Position numbers and translations under genes: made by a program | In this document: positions 10,768-19,648 of the stretch, one piece after another | Position numbering within the stretch: the first letter of the stretch is position 1 | Layout: every line of letters begins with the position of its first letter | Origin: Pseudoalteromonas citrea | GTDB taxonomy: Bacteria; Pseudomonadota; Gammaproteobacteria; Enterobacterales; Alteromonadaceae | Reading direction: 5' to 3' | Length of the DNA: 64,000 bases | Assembly: GCF_000238375.3 (NCBI RefSeq) | Contig: NZ_AHBZ03000014.1 | Span: 868,001-932,000 of the forward strand | Notes under the pieces: model-generated | The model's database searches: none | Told to the model about the DNA's origin: nothing | Seen by the model: the letters and a program-made list of their open reading frames with translations, nothing else

Positions 10768-10796
10768 ATTATAAGGAGTGTTCCATTAATAAGCAA
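10768..10796 (-). promoter_or_regulatory. Promoter of the metY-rimP-nusA-infB operon
   Basis: On the minus strand a TTGCTT -35 (10796-10791), a 17-base spacer and a perfect TATAAT -10 (10773-10768) lead to a start about 30 bases before the tRNA. The discriminator ACTGCGC is GC-rich, as at stringently controlled stable-RNA promoters. Confidence 0.75.
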
Positions 10797-10930
10797 CCTC
10801 CCATCTACTATTTATTCGCTTAATCAATCGCCAAAAGGACCTGAAATAGGTAATTTCTTCTTTCCAGACATTACATAACGTTAAAAGCTCAGATATAATA
10901 TCGCAATTTTTACATTACAGAGAAACTATT

Positions 10931-11710
10931 ATGAAAAAAACAACAATGACCATTTTGACAGCGCTATCATTTGCATTCACTGGTCAAGCTGTCGCTGCAA
11001 GCTGTGAGGGCTATGGTCCACAAACCCCGCGCGACATTGATAATTTACTTGGTGAAAACAAACGTGTTTTTTCAAAAGCACCTGCTAGCGAGCATATGAA
11101 CCTATGTAATATTCACTTCCATAAAAATGCAGAGCACAAAGCAAAAGACTTTTCTGTCTTTGCCGGTGATAGCAAGTACGGTGGGTATCAATGTAACGCA
11201 ACAAGTTCACTCACTGCCGCTGAGCTTAAAGCCCCTAAAGGTAAAGTATGTAAAAATGTACAGCCTGGCGATACCATTGAAGTACACTGGGTTCACAGTT
11301 CGTGTGATGTAACACCGGGTAAAGGTCTTGGCTCATGTTTGAGTGACAAGTGTGCTAACCCACAATTACGTGTAGAAACACAAGTATTCATGGTCGTTAA
11401 TGATGAGAATGCACTTGATTTCAATGACCTTGATTACGATGGCAATATGGTTAACGGTTATCACCAAGCAAAGCACATCCCAAATACAACGGGTAAACCT
11501 GTAGAATTCCTAGGTTCAACAACAGGCCCTAGCTACACAGAACAGCAGTGTTCACCACTTCAAGTTACTTGGAGCGTTCGCCCTGCTTGTGCAAAAATCG
11601 ACATTAACAGCCTAGCGACATGGTGTGAAAGCAATGAGTTTGAAGAAGATCACGCACACGGTGTTCGTCCGTTAGTGACCGATCCTAAGCTACTAGCGCC
11701 AATCAATTAA
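10931..11710 (+). CDS. Secreted delta-class carbonic anhydrase-like protein
   Basis: The 259-residue protein has a clear Sec signal peptide (cleavage near VAA-SC), so it is exported. The mature part has the block CNIHFHKNAEHK followed by VHWVHSSCDV, an His-rich metal site pattern (HFH..H then HWVH) resembling the bacterial delta-type carbonic anhydrases related to diatom TWCA1. It also carries many cysteines, as expected in the periplasm. The probable role is CO2/bicarbonate interconversion outside the cytoplasm. It is monocistronic, with its own terminator. The family assignment is from recalled motifs and has moderate certainty. Confidence 0.68.
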   Translation: MKKTTMTILTALSFAFTGQAVAASCEGYGPQTPRDIDNLLGENKRVFSKAPASEHMNLCNIHFHKNAEHKAKDFSVFAGDSKYGGYQCNATSSLTAAELKAPKGKVCKNVQPGDTIEVHWVHSSCDVTPGKGLGSCLSDKCANPQLRVETQVFMVVNDENALDFNDLDYDGNMVNGYHQAKHIPNTTGKPVEFLGSTTGPSYTEQQCSPLQVTWSVRPACAKIDINSLATWCESNEFEEDHAHGVRPLVTDPKLLAPIN

Positions 11711-11736
11711 TCAAATACTTAGATAATTAGTATTTA

Positions 11737-11773
11737 AAAAGCGCTAATAAGTTTTTATTTATCAGCGCTTTTA
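11737..11773 (+). terminator. Intrinsic terminator after the carbonic anhydrase gene
   Basis: Arms AAAAGCGCT (11737-11745) and AGCGCTTTT (11765-11773) with an extendable inner stem. The T-run lies within the second arm. Nothing else is evident in the remaining stretch up to 12005. Confidence 0.75.
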
Positions 11774-12005
11774 CCTGCATTAAGCTGAAATAACACATTT
11801 CCCATTCGCAATAACCCTATTCGCACCTATACTTTGCACTAAGGGTTCATTGCAAACTTAATATGAACACTGAGTAGTATCTGAGTTATGCCGTATCAAG
11901 GCTACCAAGCATATTTATTGTTCTATTACACTGTAATTTTAGGTAATTAAACAATTACTTTCCATCCGAGCAAACGGACGCGCTCTTAATCGACAAGAGG
12001 CGATT

Positions 12006-12488
12006 ATGAGTATTTCTCCCTATCAGTATCAACTATTAACGCAATCTTTTACAACGCTTAAGCCTAACTTTCACTGTTTCTGTGTGAGTTTACATACGCA
12101 ACTCAAAAACTATAACTTAGAGCTTGCCTTACCAAGTTCTTCAAAATATTTACTTAATATCGAACACAACATTCAACTATTTTTAAGTGAAGGCATTGCG
12201 CTTTTGCCACAGCAAAGTGCACTGGTTGATTTGATCAAGCGACACAAGCCGCATTTTGATGCACTCAAGCTCAGTGAGCAAGATATTGCCGTGCTGTGCC
12301 ATACGATGCTAGAGACACTACAATTGCACCTAGGTCGTCAGTTTACGCTGGCTTTGCGTAATGCATGGCGCAAAGCATTGCACATGTTTGCTAACATAAT
12401 TAAAAGCGTTGTTTTTCAAACGAGTAACGTTGTTAACTTACAGAGTTTTCGCCAACAAAAGCAACAGCAGTTTTCGACCATAAGATGA
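12006..12488 (+). CDS. Divergent single-domain globin-like protein
   Basis: This 160-residue cytoplasmic protein has a C-terminal half resembling bacterial globins. A helix-F-like LVDLIKRHKPHF supplies a candidate proximal His (in KRH), then LSEQDIAVLCHTMLETLQLHLG and AWRKALHMFANII correspond to helices G and H of flavohaemoglobin-type globins. The N-terminal third is poorly conserved and the basic, Gln-rich tail (QSFRQQKQQQ) is extra. A haem-binding, gas-sensing or detoxifying role is inferred. The next gene starts 55 bases later and may share the transcript. Confidence 0.6.
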   Translation: MSISPYQYQLLTQSFTTLKPNFHCFCVSLHTQLKNYNLELALPSSSKYLLNIEHNIQLFLSEGIALLPQQSALVDLIKRHKPHFDALKLSEQDIAVLCHTMLETLQLHLGRQFTLALRNAWRKALHMFANIIKSVVFQTSNVVNLQSFRQQKQQQFSTIR

Positions 12489-12542
12489 CTTTTAGTGACA
12501 ATCACAGTAAACTCGATCGCAGTTTACGCAAAGAGAATTGTT

Positions 12543-13049
12543 ATGAAAAAAGCGTTATTTTTATCGACTATTTTACTCCTGCCATTAACAGGCTGCGATG
12601 TATTTGAATCATCAAAAAAACAGATAGAAGAGCAGTACTTATCACAAAATAGTGAATTAAAAGAGGCTGTTGAATCAATTAGAGAGCAAGGGTTAACGGC
12701 TTTCTCCGCCACGGCAGAAAAAGGCAGTGTTGCTGCTTGTGTTGCAAAACAGCTTGACGCTGACCCTATGGGTGCACTCATCGAAGTAGAGGGGGCTTTG
12801 CAGGATGGCGCCGACCTCTCAAAGCTGGCTGCAACAATCGAAAGCTTATCTGAACAAGAAATTTCACTAGAAAGCATTCCACAGCTGCTGCAGCAAGGTG
12901 CTGATACTGTAAATTACTTGAGAACTTTACTCAGTGAATACGACTTAACCGAGTTACAGGACAAAGTAAGTCAGTTGCTACAAGATGGCCAAAGTCAAAG
13001 CCAAGATATAGGTGAACATTTACGGGGCTTAATTGAACAATGCCAATAA
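12543..13049 (+). CDS. Lipoprotein of unknown function
   Basis: A 168-residue lipoprotein: KKALFLSTILLLPLTGC gives a clear lipobox at about residue 18. I start at 12543, because AAGAGA lies upstream and the signal peptide begins there. A longer frame from 12495 would bury the signal. The rest is acidic and almost entirely helical with heptad-like spacing (IEEQYLSQNSELKEAVESI), ending in HLRGLIEQCQ. I do not recognise a family. A terminator follows. Confidence 0.75.
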   Translation: MKKALFLSTILLLPLTGCDVFESSKKQIEEQYLSQNSELKEAVESIREQGLTAFSATAEKGSVAACVAKQLDADPMGALIEVEGALQDGADLSKLAATIESLSEQEISLESIPQLLQQGADTVNYLRTLLSEYDLTELQDKVSQLLQDGQSQSQDIGEHLRGLIEQCQ

Positions 13050-13070
13050 CAGGACATTCAATATAATTTA

Positions 13071-13093
13071 AAAAGCCCTGTTGGGCTTTTTTT
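13071..13093 (+). terminator. Intrinsic terminator after the 12543-13049 lipoprotein gene
   Basis: AAAAGCCC-TGTT-GGGCTTTT followed by more T residues, about 20 bases past the stop. Confidence 0.88.
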
Positions 13094-13140
13094 GTTTTTA
13101 TTCGTACAACTAATATAACTGGTTTAACGAATAAGTAATC

Positions 13141-14490
13141 ATGAAACGAATAGGCCTCTACCTTTTTACTCAAGACTGCCGTGTGCAAGATAACGATGCG
13201 CTATATTTATTGGCTTCAAGCGTCGATACCTTGATATGTTTATACTGTGTTGCTCCCCAAACGCGTTATGATAAACAATTTAGCCAAACAACTGCCAGTG
13301 AGGCACAAAAAGGGTATCTGAAAAGTACCTTGCAGGGGTTACAAAACTCTTTGGCACAGCTCGGTCAAACATTGAATGTTGAATATGGTGACCGCAGAGG
13401 GGTTATAGCTGACTATATTAGTCGCTTTGAAATAACCCACGTCGCCTCATCTATACCCGTAGCGTATAACGAAAGCCATATGTGGCAGTGGCTTAAAAGT
13501 ACTTTTTCACATGTTAATTTTCAAACAGCAAATAACAGTCAAATATATTATCGAACACAATTGCCTTTTGATTTGGCTGAGTTACCAAAGTCATTTTCCT
13601 CATTTAGAAAGTTTATAGAGCGCGATGCTCAGTGTGAACGCACAGAAACCATACCACAACGACCATGCTTTCACCTCCCTCCACCGCCTTGCCTAATGCA
13701 ATTTAAACTGCCGAAATATCTAATCAATACGCAAAACAACGATTATTATGGTGGCGAAGAGAATGCACAAAAACACCTTAGGGGGTATTTTAACTCAGAT
13801 GCTGCCTCTGGCTATAAACAGACTCGTAATGCATTGCATGGTAATCATTTTTCTACCTTATTTTCACCGTACCTTGCTCATGGCGCTTTGAGCCCTCAGC
13901 AAGTTTTAAGGGCACTCAATGAGTATGAAAATCAACATGGCAGTAATGAATCAACTTACTGGATTTACTTCGAGCTACTATGGCGCGAGTACTTTCATTG
14001 GTACAGCCAGTTGCATCAAAGCGCATTATTTAAGTTTACAGGTATAACGAATACCAAGCCTCTCACCAGTTTTTACCCTCAGCGGTTCGCGGCATGGTGT
14101 AATGGTAATACGCCAGAGCCCTTAATTAACGCACTGATTAACGAACTCAACAAAACAGGTTGGATATCAAACCGAGGCCGCCAAATTATCGCCAGTTATC
14201 TTGTTAATGAGCTCCAAGTAGATTGGCGCTATGGTGCTGCTTATTTTGAACAGAGGCTCATTGATTATGATGTTGCCAGTAATTGGGGAAATTGGCAGTA
14301 CATTGCCGGCGTAGGTGCCGACACCAAAGGTGGCCGTCATTTTAACATCCAAAAACAAGTTAGGCTTTACGACCCAGATGGTGAATATACACGACAGTGG
14401 AGCCCTACAAAAACACAAAGTACATCCCGCAATTTAGCCGAATACACCGATATGACAGGGTGGCCGAATGAGCAATCTAGGAGCCTTTAA
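13141..14490 (+). CDS. Cryptochrome DASH (photolyase family)
   Basis: The 449-residue flavoprotein has an N-terminal photolyase alpha/beta domain (GLYLFTQDCRVQDNDAL) and a C-terminal FAD-binding helical domain with YKQTRNALHGNHFSTLFSPYLAHGALS. The DASH-type core DYDVASNWGNWQYIAGVGAD is followed by GGRHFN. Members bind FAD plus an antenna folate and repair cyclobutane dimers mainly in single-stranded DNA, and some act in blue-light signalling. The stop lies two bases before the next photolyase gene's ATG, so the two are translationally linked. Confidence 0.9.
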   Translation: MKRIGLYLFTQDCRVQDNDALYLLASSVDTLICLYCVAPQTRYDKQFSQTTASEAQKGYLKSTLQGLQNSLAQLGQTLNVEYGDRRGVIADYISRFEITHVASSIPVAYNESHMWQWLKSTFSHVNFQTANNSQIYYRTQLPFDLAELPKSFSSFRKFIERDAQCERTETIPQRPCFHLPPPPCLMQFKLPKYLINTQNNDYYGGEENAQKHLRGYFNSDAASGYKQTRNALHGNHFSTLFSPYLAHGALSPQQVLRALNEYENQHGSNESTYWIYFELLWREYFHWYSQLHQSALFKFTGITNTKPLTSFYPQRFAAWCNGNTPEPLINALINELNKTGWISNRGRQIIASYLVNELQVDWRYGAAYFEQRLIDYDVASNWGNWQYIAGVGADTKGGRHFNIQKQVRLYDPDGEYTRQWSPTKTQSTSRNLAEYTDMTGWPNEQSRSL

Positions 14491-14491
14491 A

Positions 14492-16042
14492 ATGCAGAAT
14501 AAACCCATACTGCGCCTAATATTAGGTGACCAACTTGATGTGGGCCATGCTTGGTTTCAAGATAAATCCGTTCCAGCAATTTATGTTATTGCTGAGCTGC
14601 ACCAAGAAACAAACTATACAACACATCATGTGCAAAAAATCTGTGGTTTTTTTGCAGCGATGGCGAGATTTGCTGATGCACTGCGACAAGCCCAATACCA
14701 AGTGTGTTATTTAACTCTCGATGACACCCTTCATGACAAAGACTTGCCCACATTAATACAACGATTATGCAACGAATTTGACTGTAAACATTTTGAGTAT
14801 CAGCAACCTGATGAATACCGATTGGCTCAACAATTGTCGGAGATGGTTTTAGAAAATACGTCAATACAATGCGTACAAAGCAACCACTTCTTTCTGCCAT
14901 TTGATGAAATACCTGCATATTTCACAAAAGACAAACATATTACCATGGAACATTTTTACCGAAAAATGCGTAGACGCTTCGACATTTTAATGGACGGCGA
15001 CACACCTACAGGTGAAAAGTGGAATTTCGACTCTGATAACCGCGCTAAATTAAAAAAAGCAGATATGGCCCATATTCCTGAACCACTGCTATTTAGCTAT
15101 GATATGAGTGACATTATTACGCGTTTAAAACGTCACAACATTGCGACGATGGGCGAACTATCACAGCCATTTATTTGGCCAACCAGTCGCACTGAAGCGC
15201 AGCAATTACTGCATTATTTTTGTGAATACCTTTTACCCCTGTTTGGTCAATTTCAAGACGCAATGACGGCAAATAGCCCACATAAATGGAGCCTATACCA
15301 CAGCCGTCTGTCATTTGCTCTAAACAGTAAAATGCTGTCGCCGCAACAGGTTATCGATGCAGCTATTCATGCGTATGAAGCCAATAAAGATACAATTTCT
15401 ATTGCTCAAATTGAGGGGTTTGTTCGACAGATCCTGGGCTGGAGAGAATATGTAAGAGCGGTGTACTGGATAAATATGCCTGATTACGCCACTTACAATA
15501 CACTGTCAGCTCAACGTAGTCTCCCTAAACAATTCTGGGATGGACAAACAAAAATGCGGTGTATGCAACAGGCCATTTCGCAAAGCCTAGAGTTTGCTTA
15601 TGCACATCACATTCAACGTTTAATGGTAACGGGTAACTTTTGTTTGCTCACCGGCATAGACCCAGATCAGGTCGATAACTGGTATCTAGGTATTTATATC
15701 GATGCGATTGAATGGGTTGAAATGCCCAACACTCGTGGTATGACACAATTTGCTGACAACGGGATCGTCGCGACTAAACCCTACGCAGCAAGTGGGAATT
15801 ATATCAATAAAATGAGTGATTACTGCACTGGCTGCCATTACAACGTCAAACAAAAAACAACGACAGACGCATGTCCGCTCAATAGTTTATATTGGAATTT
15901 TATGATTGAACACAGGGAACGTTTTGCAAAAAACCCGAGGATCGGCATGATATATCGTAATTGGGACAAGCAAGATGATGTGACAAAACAGCAAACATTA
16001 CAGCGAGCCCAATATTGCCTTAACAATATCGACTCGCTGTAA
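14492..16042 (+). CDS. FeS-containing bacterial (6-4) photolyase/cryptochrome (PhrB/CryB type)
   Basis: The 516-residue protein begins QNKPILRLILGDQLD, the hallmark of the PhrB-like family that repairs (6-4) photoproducts with FAD, a lumazine antenna and a 4Fe-4S cluster. Four cluster ligands are visible: one Cys in KMRCMQQ, then the trio in DYCTGCHYNVKQKTTTDACP. Around them are QILGWREYVRAVYW and TRGMTQFADNG. I start at 14492 (AGGAG upstream) rather than at an in-frame ATG inside the preceding gene. The adjacent cry-DASH gene makes a two-gene light-dependent repair operon. Confidence 0.9.
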   Translation: MQNKPILRLILGDQLDVGHAWFQDKSVPAIYVIAELHQETNYTTHHVQKICGFFAAMARFADALRQAQYQVCYLTLDDTLHDKDLPTLIQRLCNEFDCKHFEYQQPDEYRLAQQLSEMVLENTSIQCVQSNHFFLPFDEIPAYFTKDKHITMEHFYRKMRRRFDILMDGDTPTGEKWNFDSDNRAKLKKADMAHIPEPLLFSYDMSDIITRLKRHNIATMGELSQPFIWPTSRTEAQQLLHYFCEYLLPLFGQFQDAMTANSPHKWSLYHSRLSFALNSKMLSPQQVIDAAIHAYEANKDTISIAQIEGFVRQILGWREYVRAVYWINMPDYATYNTLSAQRSLPKQFWDGQTKMRCMQQAISQSLEFAYAHHIQRLMVTGNFCLLTGIDPDQVDNWYLGIYIDAIEWVEMPNTRGMTQFADNGIVATKPYAASGNYINKMSDYCTGCHYNVKQKTTTDACPLNSLYWNFMIEHRERFAKNPRIGMIYRNWDKQDDVTKQQTLQRAQYCLNNIDSL

Positions 16043-16049
16043 GTATGCG

Positions 16050-16454
16050 TTAAAACAAGCGCCAGCGGCGCTTTTTCGTTTGAATCTTGTGCACCCAGTT
16101 TACTTCTATCGTGGTCACCGCCAGCACATCACGCTGTGATTTTGAAATAAGCTCATAACTCATACTTTCCGCAGAACCAAACCCCAAAACAAATTCAAAG
16201 GCTTGCGATTTAGCCCAACACTGTAGAATTTTTTTAGACACACTTTCTCTAATACAGTAATCGCCCAACGCTGGAGTGTTGATAGAAAACTTAACATCTG
16301 CGTAGCACGTACGCCCTTCATTTAGAGCAACACATTTACTTGGTGCTGCATGTAAAATCTCTACTACTCCTTCGCCATTAGCCGCAACAACCTGCTGGCT
16401 AACCATCCCTGAAATAAATATTAAGGCATTAATTGAGACCAATTTAGAATACAT
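16050..16454 (-). CDS. DUF3019 family secreted protein
   Basis: A 134-residue protein with a signal peptide (ISGMVSQQVVAA) and four cysteines in the DUF3019 pattern (SKCVALNEGRTCYADVKF, then GDYCIRES, then ILQCW). The function of the family is unknown. It is usually found next to a MipA/OmpV outer-membrane protein, as here, with an 11-base overlap. The basic tail KRRWRLF overlaps a convergent terminator. Confidence 0.8.
   Translation of the reverse strand: MYSKLVSINALIFISGMVSQQVVAANGEGVVEILHAAPSKCVALNEGRTCYADVKFSINTPALGDYCIRESVSKKILQCWAKSQAFEFVLGFGSAESMSYELISKSQRDVLAVTTIEVNWVHKIQTKKRRWRLF
16057..16076 (+). terminator. Terminator of the photolyase operon inside the opposite gene's 3' end
   Basis: AAGCGCC-AGC-GGCGCTTTTT lies 15 bases after the photolyase stop on the plus strand. 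It sits within the last codons of the DUF3019 gene on the other strand. Confidence 0.7.
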
Positions 16455-17265
16455 ATTTCACTCCGGCAAAAACTGCACGAGCGTGCCGAGAGTTAACAAG
16501 TGGGCTTTTCTTTGTATTGCTAGCGCCTATGATAATTGATGCGCCAGCACTAAATACCCAATCTTCTGCAATTGGATAGTTTGCCTGAACTTGCGTGAAT
16601 ACCGACACTGAATCACCTAATTCATAGACTGGGCGCCTTGAAGTAGCTTCATCAGCATCAACACCATAAAAATAATCTATAAAGTTAGCAGAGTAATAAT
16701 TGGCACCAAAGTTTAACCATAGATCCCAATTACGTAATTCAAAATTTCGCGTTGCTTCCAAGTGCAATACCCAGCCATTTGTATCCCCAAAGGCGTCGTA
16801 AACTAGTTCAGCAACCGCTTGATAGTCACCAAGAGTTCTATAATAAGACAAGCCTATCGATTGATCCTGCTTGCGCCTTTTTATTCCACTTAGCTCAGGG
16901 ACATACCCTTCGCTGCCATAGTAACCTTCTTCAGAGAAGGGTAATTGATAATTACCATATATGGCATCAACCCCCCAATCATCTTCTAGAATCAGTTGAT
17001 AGCCCAAATCAGAGCCACCAAAAAAATCACCAGAGTGAGTGTTTAAATAAAAGCGCTTATATTGGATTTTGGCATCCACAAGCAGTGAAATACCGTCAAA
17101 ATCAGACTGTGCCCCTTCCAGCTCGGGTAACGCTAAATCAACCCAAAAGCCGCCAAGGCTCAGCTGCCATAAAAAGCCATCGTCTTCATACTCATCTTCA
17201 CTTGCTTGGGTGCTAAACGAAAAACACAGCAAGAGAGAAAATAATATTATTATTATTTTTTTCAT
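16444..17265 (-). CDS. MipA/OmpV family outer-membrane protein
   Basis: I start at 17265 (KKIIIILFSLLLCFSFSTQA signal peptide, AAGGA just upstream), giving 273 residues. The mature protein is an outer-membrane beta-barrel: alternating strands with aromatic girdles (WQLSLGGFWVDLALPEL) and a C-terminal strand ending in Phe (RAVFAGVKYVF). The MipA/OmpV pattern appears at DQSIGLSYYRTLGDYQ and WVFSAGASIIIG. The family is linked to envelope stress and MltA interaction. Its operon partner DUF3019 overlaps the stop. Confidence 0.78.
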   Translation of the reverse strand: MKKIIIILFSLLLCFSFSTQASEDEYEDDGFLWQLSLGGFWVDLALPELEGAQSDFDGISLLVDAKIQYKRFYLNTHSGDFFGGSDLGYQLILEDDWGVDAIYGNYQLPFSEEGYYGSEGYVPELSGIKRRKQDQSIGLSYYRTLGDYQAVAELVYDAFGDTNGWVLHLEATRNFELRNWDLWLNFGANYYSANFIDYFYGVDADEATSRRPVYELGDSVSVFTQVQANYPIAEDWVFSAGASIIIGASNTKKSPLVNSRHARAVFAGVKYVF

Positions 17266-17450
17266 AGTCCTTGGATACACTAATAGTGTGTTTACAATTC
17301 ATCCTTGATCATACCTGAGCAAAACAACATCAACAATAACAACTTTTAACATAAGCACACACTTTTAAAGTTAACAATTAGTTAATAAAAAGTTCATCAT
17401 CGTCCCGTTTAATACCCCACAAAATAGAGTGATTACTTTACGAGGACAAT

Positions 17451-18461
17451 ATGAAAAAAGCACTACTACTATGTACTTTGCCTTTACTATGTACCGATAC
17501 ATTGGCATTTAGCCAAGAAACCCACAAGCGTATTGTGATAGATGCGGTTAATTATATGGCCGAAAACCCAACTACAACCCAATACAATAAGCTACAGCAA
17601 TACGCCTCAACAAATAATTTAACAGTGGATGCACTTGCCGAGTTACTCGGACAAGCGGCCTATGATGTCGATGACTTCGAAGATACCTTTTTTTGTGGTG
17701 CAATCTCGGGGGATTGTGTTCAGGCACCGCTGTGGGGAGCCGCACAAAGCATTGTTAAATACACCAGCTACTGGCACTTTCAAAACCACACCCAAGGCGC
17801 CGATGAACATGGGAATGATTTTGGCGGGTACAATTACGATAAGCTCACTGTCTGGGGTAATGTCGATAGCCTTGCCGCAACGTGGTTAAAAGGTGACTAC
17901 CTTGATGATGGCCCAGGTGGCGAAACAGGTTGGTTTAGGGCTGATGATACTAAATACAATACCTATGGGGTAACAGAAGCTAATTATCGAGTTGATAGCC
18001 ACTCAAATTACAATATGTACGATGATTTTGAAGAAATGCCTTTTCAGCCTATCGATAATTTAGGGCAATATTGGTATCAGAGCTTTTTGCAAAGTGGTCA
18101 TCCGCAATTACTCGGCTTTGTATTTCACACCACCGACTTACTGCAACCTCACCATACATGGACTACATCGGCTTTAAATCATTCAAGTTGGGAGTCTTGG
18201 GTGAAAGACTACTATGATCAAGAAGACTTAAACAACCTACAACTGGTACATTCAGCAATGGCAACTTTTTCACCTGTCGCCAAAGATAGCCAAGACATAC
18301 GACCTTTGTTAACACAAGGTGGTGCTTTTTCATATGCGCAAGGGGGTATTGTTCTCAATTCACAAGACCATTACGACCGCTTAACTACCGCTAAGCAAGT
18401 GATACCGCATGCGATTGCGATGGTTGTGCACCTACTCAATCACGCAATGGTGAGTCGCTAA
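17451..18461 (+). CDS. Secreted zinc-dependent phospholipase C-like enzyme
   Basis: The 336-residue protein has a signal peptide ending at DTLA-FS. Zinc-ligand motifs of the phospholipase C/P1-nuclease fold are visible: SQETHKRIVID near the mature N-terminus, AAYDVDDFED, YWHFQNH, and the signature GFVFHTTDLLQPHHTW followed by a further His (LNHSSWESWVKDYY). The likely activity is hydrolysis of phospholipids or other phosphodiesters outside the cell. Its stop overlaps the ATG of the next gene (TAATG), so it is the first gene of a three-gene operon. The substrate is unknown. Confidence 0.65.
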   Translation: MKKALLLCTLPLLCTDTLAFSQETHKRIVIDAVNYMAENPTTTQYNKLQQYASTNNLTVDALAELLGQAAYDVDDFEDTFFCGAISGDCVQAPLWGAAQSIVKYTSYWHFQNHTQGADEHGNDFGGYNYDKLTVWGNVDSLAATWLKGDYLDDGPGGETGWFRADDTKYNTYGVTEANYRVDSHSNYNMYDDFEEMPFQPIDNLGQYWYQSFLQSGHPQLLGFVFHTTDLLQPHHTWTTSALNHSSWESWVKDYYDQEDLNNLQLVHSAMATFSPVAKDSQDIRPLLTQGGAFSYAQGGIVLNSQDHYDRLTTAKQVIPHAIAMVVHLLNHAMVSR

Positions 18462-19648
18462 TGCGCTGGCTTTTCATTTTATTGGTAAGCTGTAACAGCT
18501 TACCAATTCTCGCTAACCCTGCTTTATTTAGTCACGCTGAAATCACTTTGATGCATAAGGCTTTTTCACAACATCAAGATAATTTCACCCGGGAGCAAAC
18601 CAAAACAAGACTGGCTGAAAACCAGTTTTTGCTTGACCAAGCTCAACAACATCAATCCCACTTGCTCGCTCGCCAATCAGAAGTCGGCTATGCCACTAAG
18701 TTTCATGCTCGTCGTTATGTAATGTCATTATTAACAAGCCACTTTGTATCAACAGCTGCCCCACAAAAAGCCGTCGTTAATTGGGCTAATTACACTCAAA
18801 CACAATTACAGGCTGATTTACCAAGCTACCCTAACGATAATCACTATTCGTCAGCTCAATTGAAAAAGCTCGCAAACATTGATTTAACCTCTTTTAGTGG
18901 CGCACCTCTTACTCTTGCTGATTTAATGCATGAGCAATCTATGCAAAATCGCTATAAATTACATCAGGGCGATTATACTTTGTTTAAACAACTACTTAAT
19001 GAACATAGGCAATATAATCGACTGATTAAGCACCTTAAAGTGCAACTCACCCAATCTAATATATCGCTAAAAAACCTAGCGTTAATAGCAACTGGTGAAC
19101 TAATTCGCTCTCCCATGCTCAGTTACTTTGGGGTGCAAACTCAAATGCATGGTGAACGAAGTGATTATGTCGAAATATTAAAAAGTAACATCACCACACA
19201 AGATATTAAGCAGTTTTACATGCAACACAAAGCTGACTTCAAACACAAAAGCACGGTCTATGCCAGTGGCGCTATATTTTCCTCTTCAAAAAACGCCGCA
19301 AGCTTCAAAAAAGCGGTGATAAAAACCAGTTTTCAGAAGGCACTCAGCCAACATGCCTTAAACAACATATTTGCTAAAACCAAAGGTATACTAACCCGCG
19401 AGCACAACAGCCAATGGGCTGCTCAAGTCGTATTTAATTTAAAAGAATCACAATTAGCAGGTCCAATCCGAAGTCCTAATGGGCAATGGCTCGTCGCACA
19501 AACGCATCAAGTTAAGTTTGACTATTACTCCGTGCAATCAGAGACAGTCAGATATCAAGCTACCCTTGCCCTTATCGAAGAGGCAGCCAAACTGGCTTAT
19601 CAAAAAAATAAACTTGCTTGGTTCAAACTACATAAGTTGTCATTATGA
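18461..19648 (+). CDS. Periplasmic parvulin-type peptidyl-prolyl isomerase-like protein
   Basis: The 395-residue protein has a signal peptide (LLVSCNSLPILA). It resembles SurA/PpiD-like foldases: a long helical N-terminal part, then a PPIC-like domain preceded by ITTQDIKQFYMQHKADF. The C-terminal block ends QLAGPIRSPNGQWLVAQ, the characteristic parvulin strand. It overlaps both neighbours by a few bases. The context suggests a foldase dedicated to the upstream secreted phospholipase, but this is inference. PPIase activity may be lost, as the domain is divergent. Confidence 0.6.
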   Translation: MRWLFILLVSCNSLPILANPALFSHAEITLMHKAFSQHQDNFTREQTKTRLAENQFLLDQAQQHQSHLLARQSEVGYATKFHARRYVMSLLTSHFVSTAAPQKAVVNWANYTQTQLQADLPSYPNDNHYSSAQLKKLANIDLTSFSGAPLTLADLMHEQSMQNRYKLHQGDYTLFKQLLNEHRQYNRLIKHLKVQLTQSNISLKNLALIATGELIRSPMLSYFGVQTQMHGERSDYVEILKSNITTQDIKQFYMQHKADFKHKSTVYASGAIFSSSKNAASFKKAVIKTSFQKALSQHALNNIFAKTKGILTREHNSQWAAQVVFNLKESQLAGPIRSPNGQWLVAQTHQVKFDYYSVQSETVRYQATLALIEEAAKLAYQKNKLAWFKLHKLSL

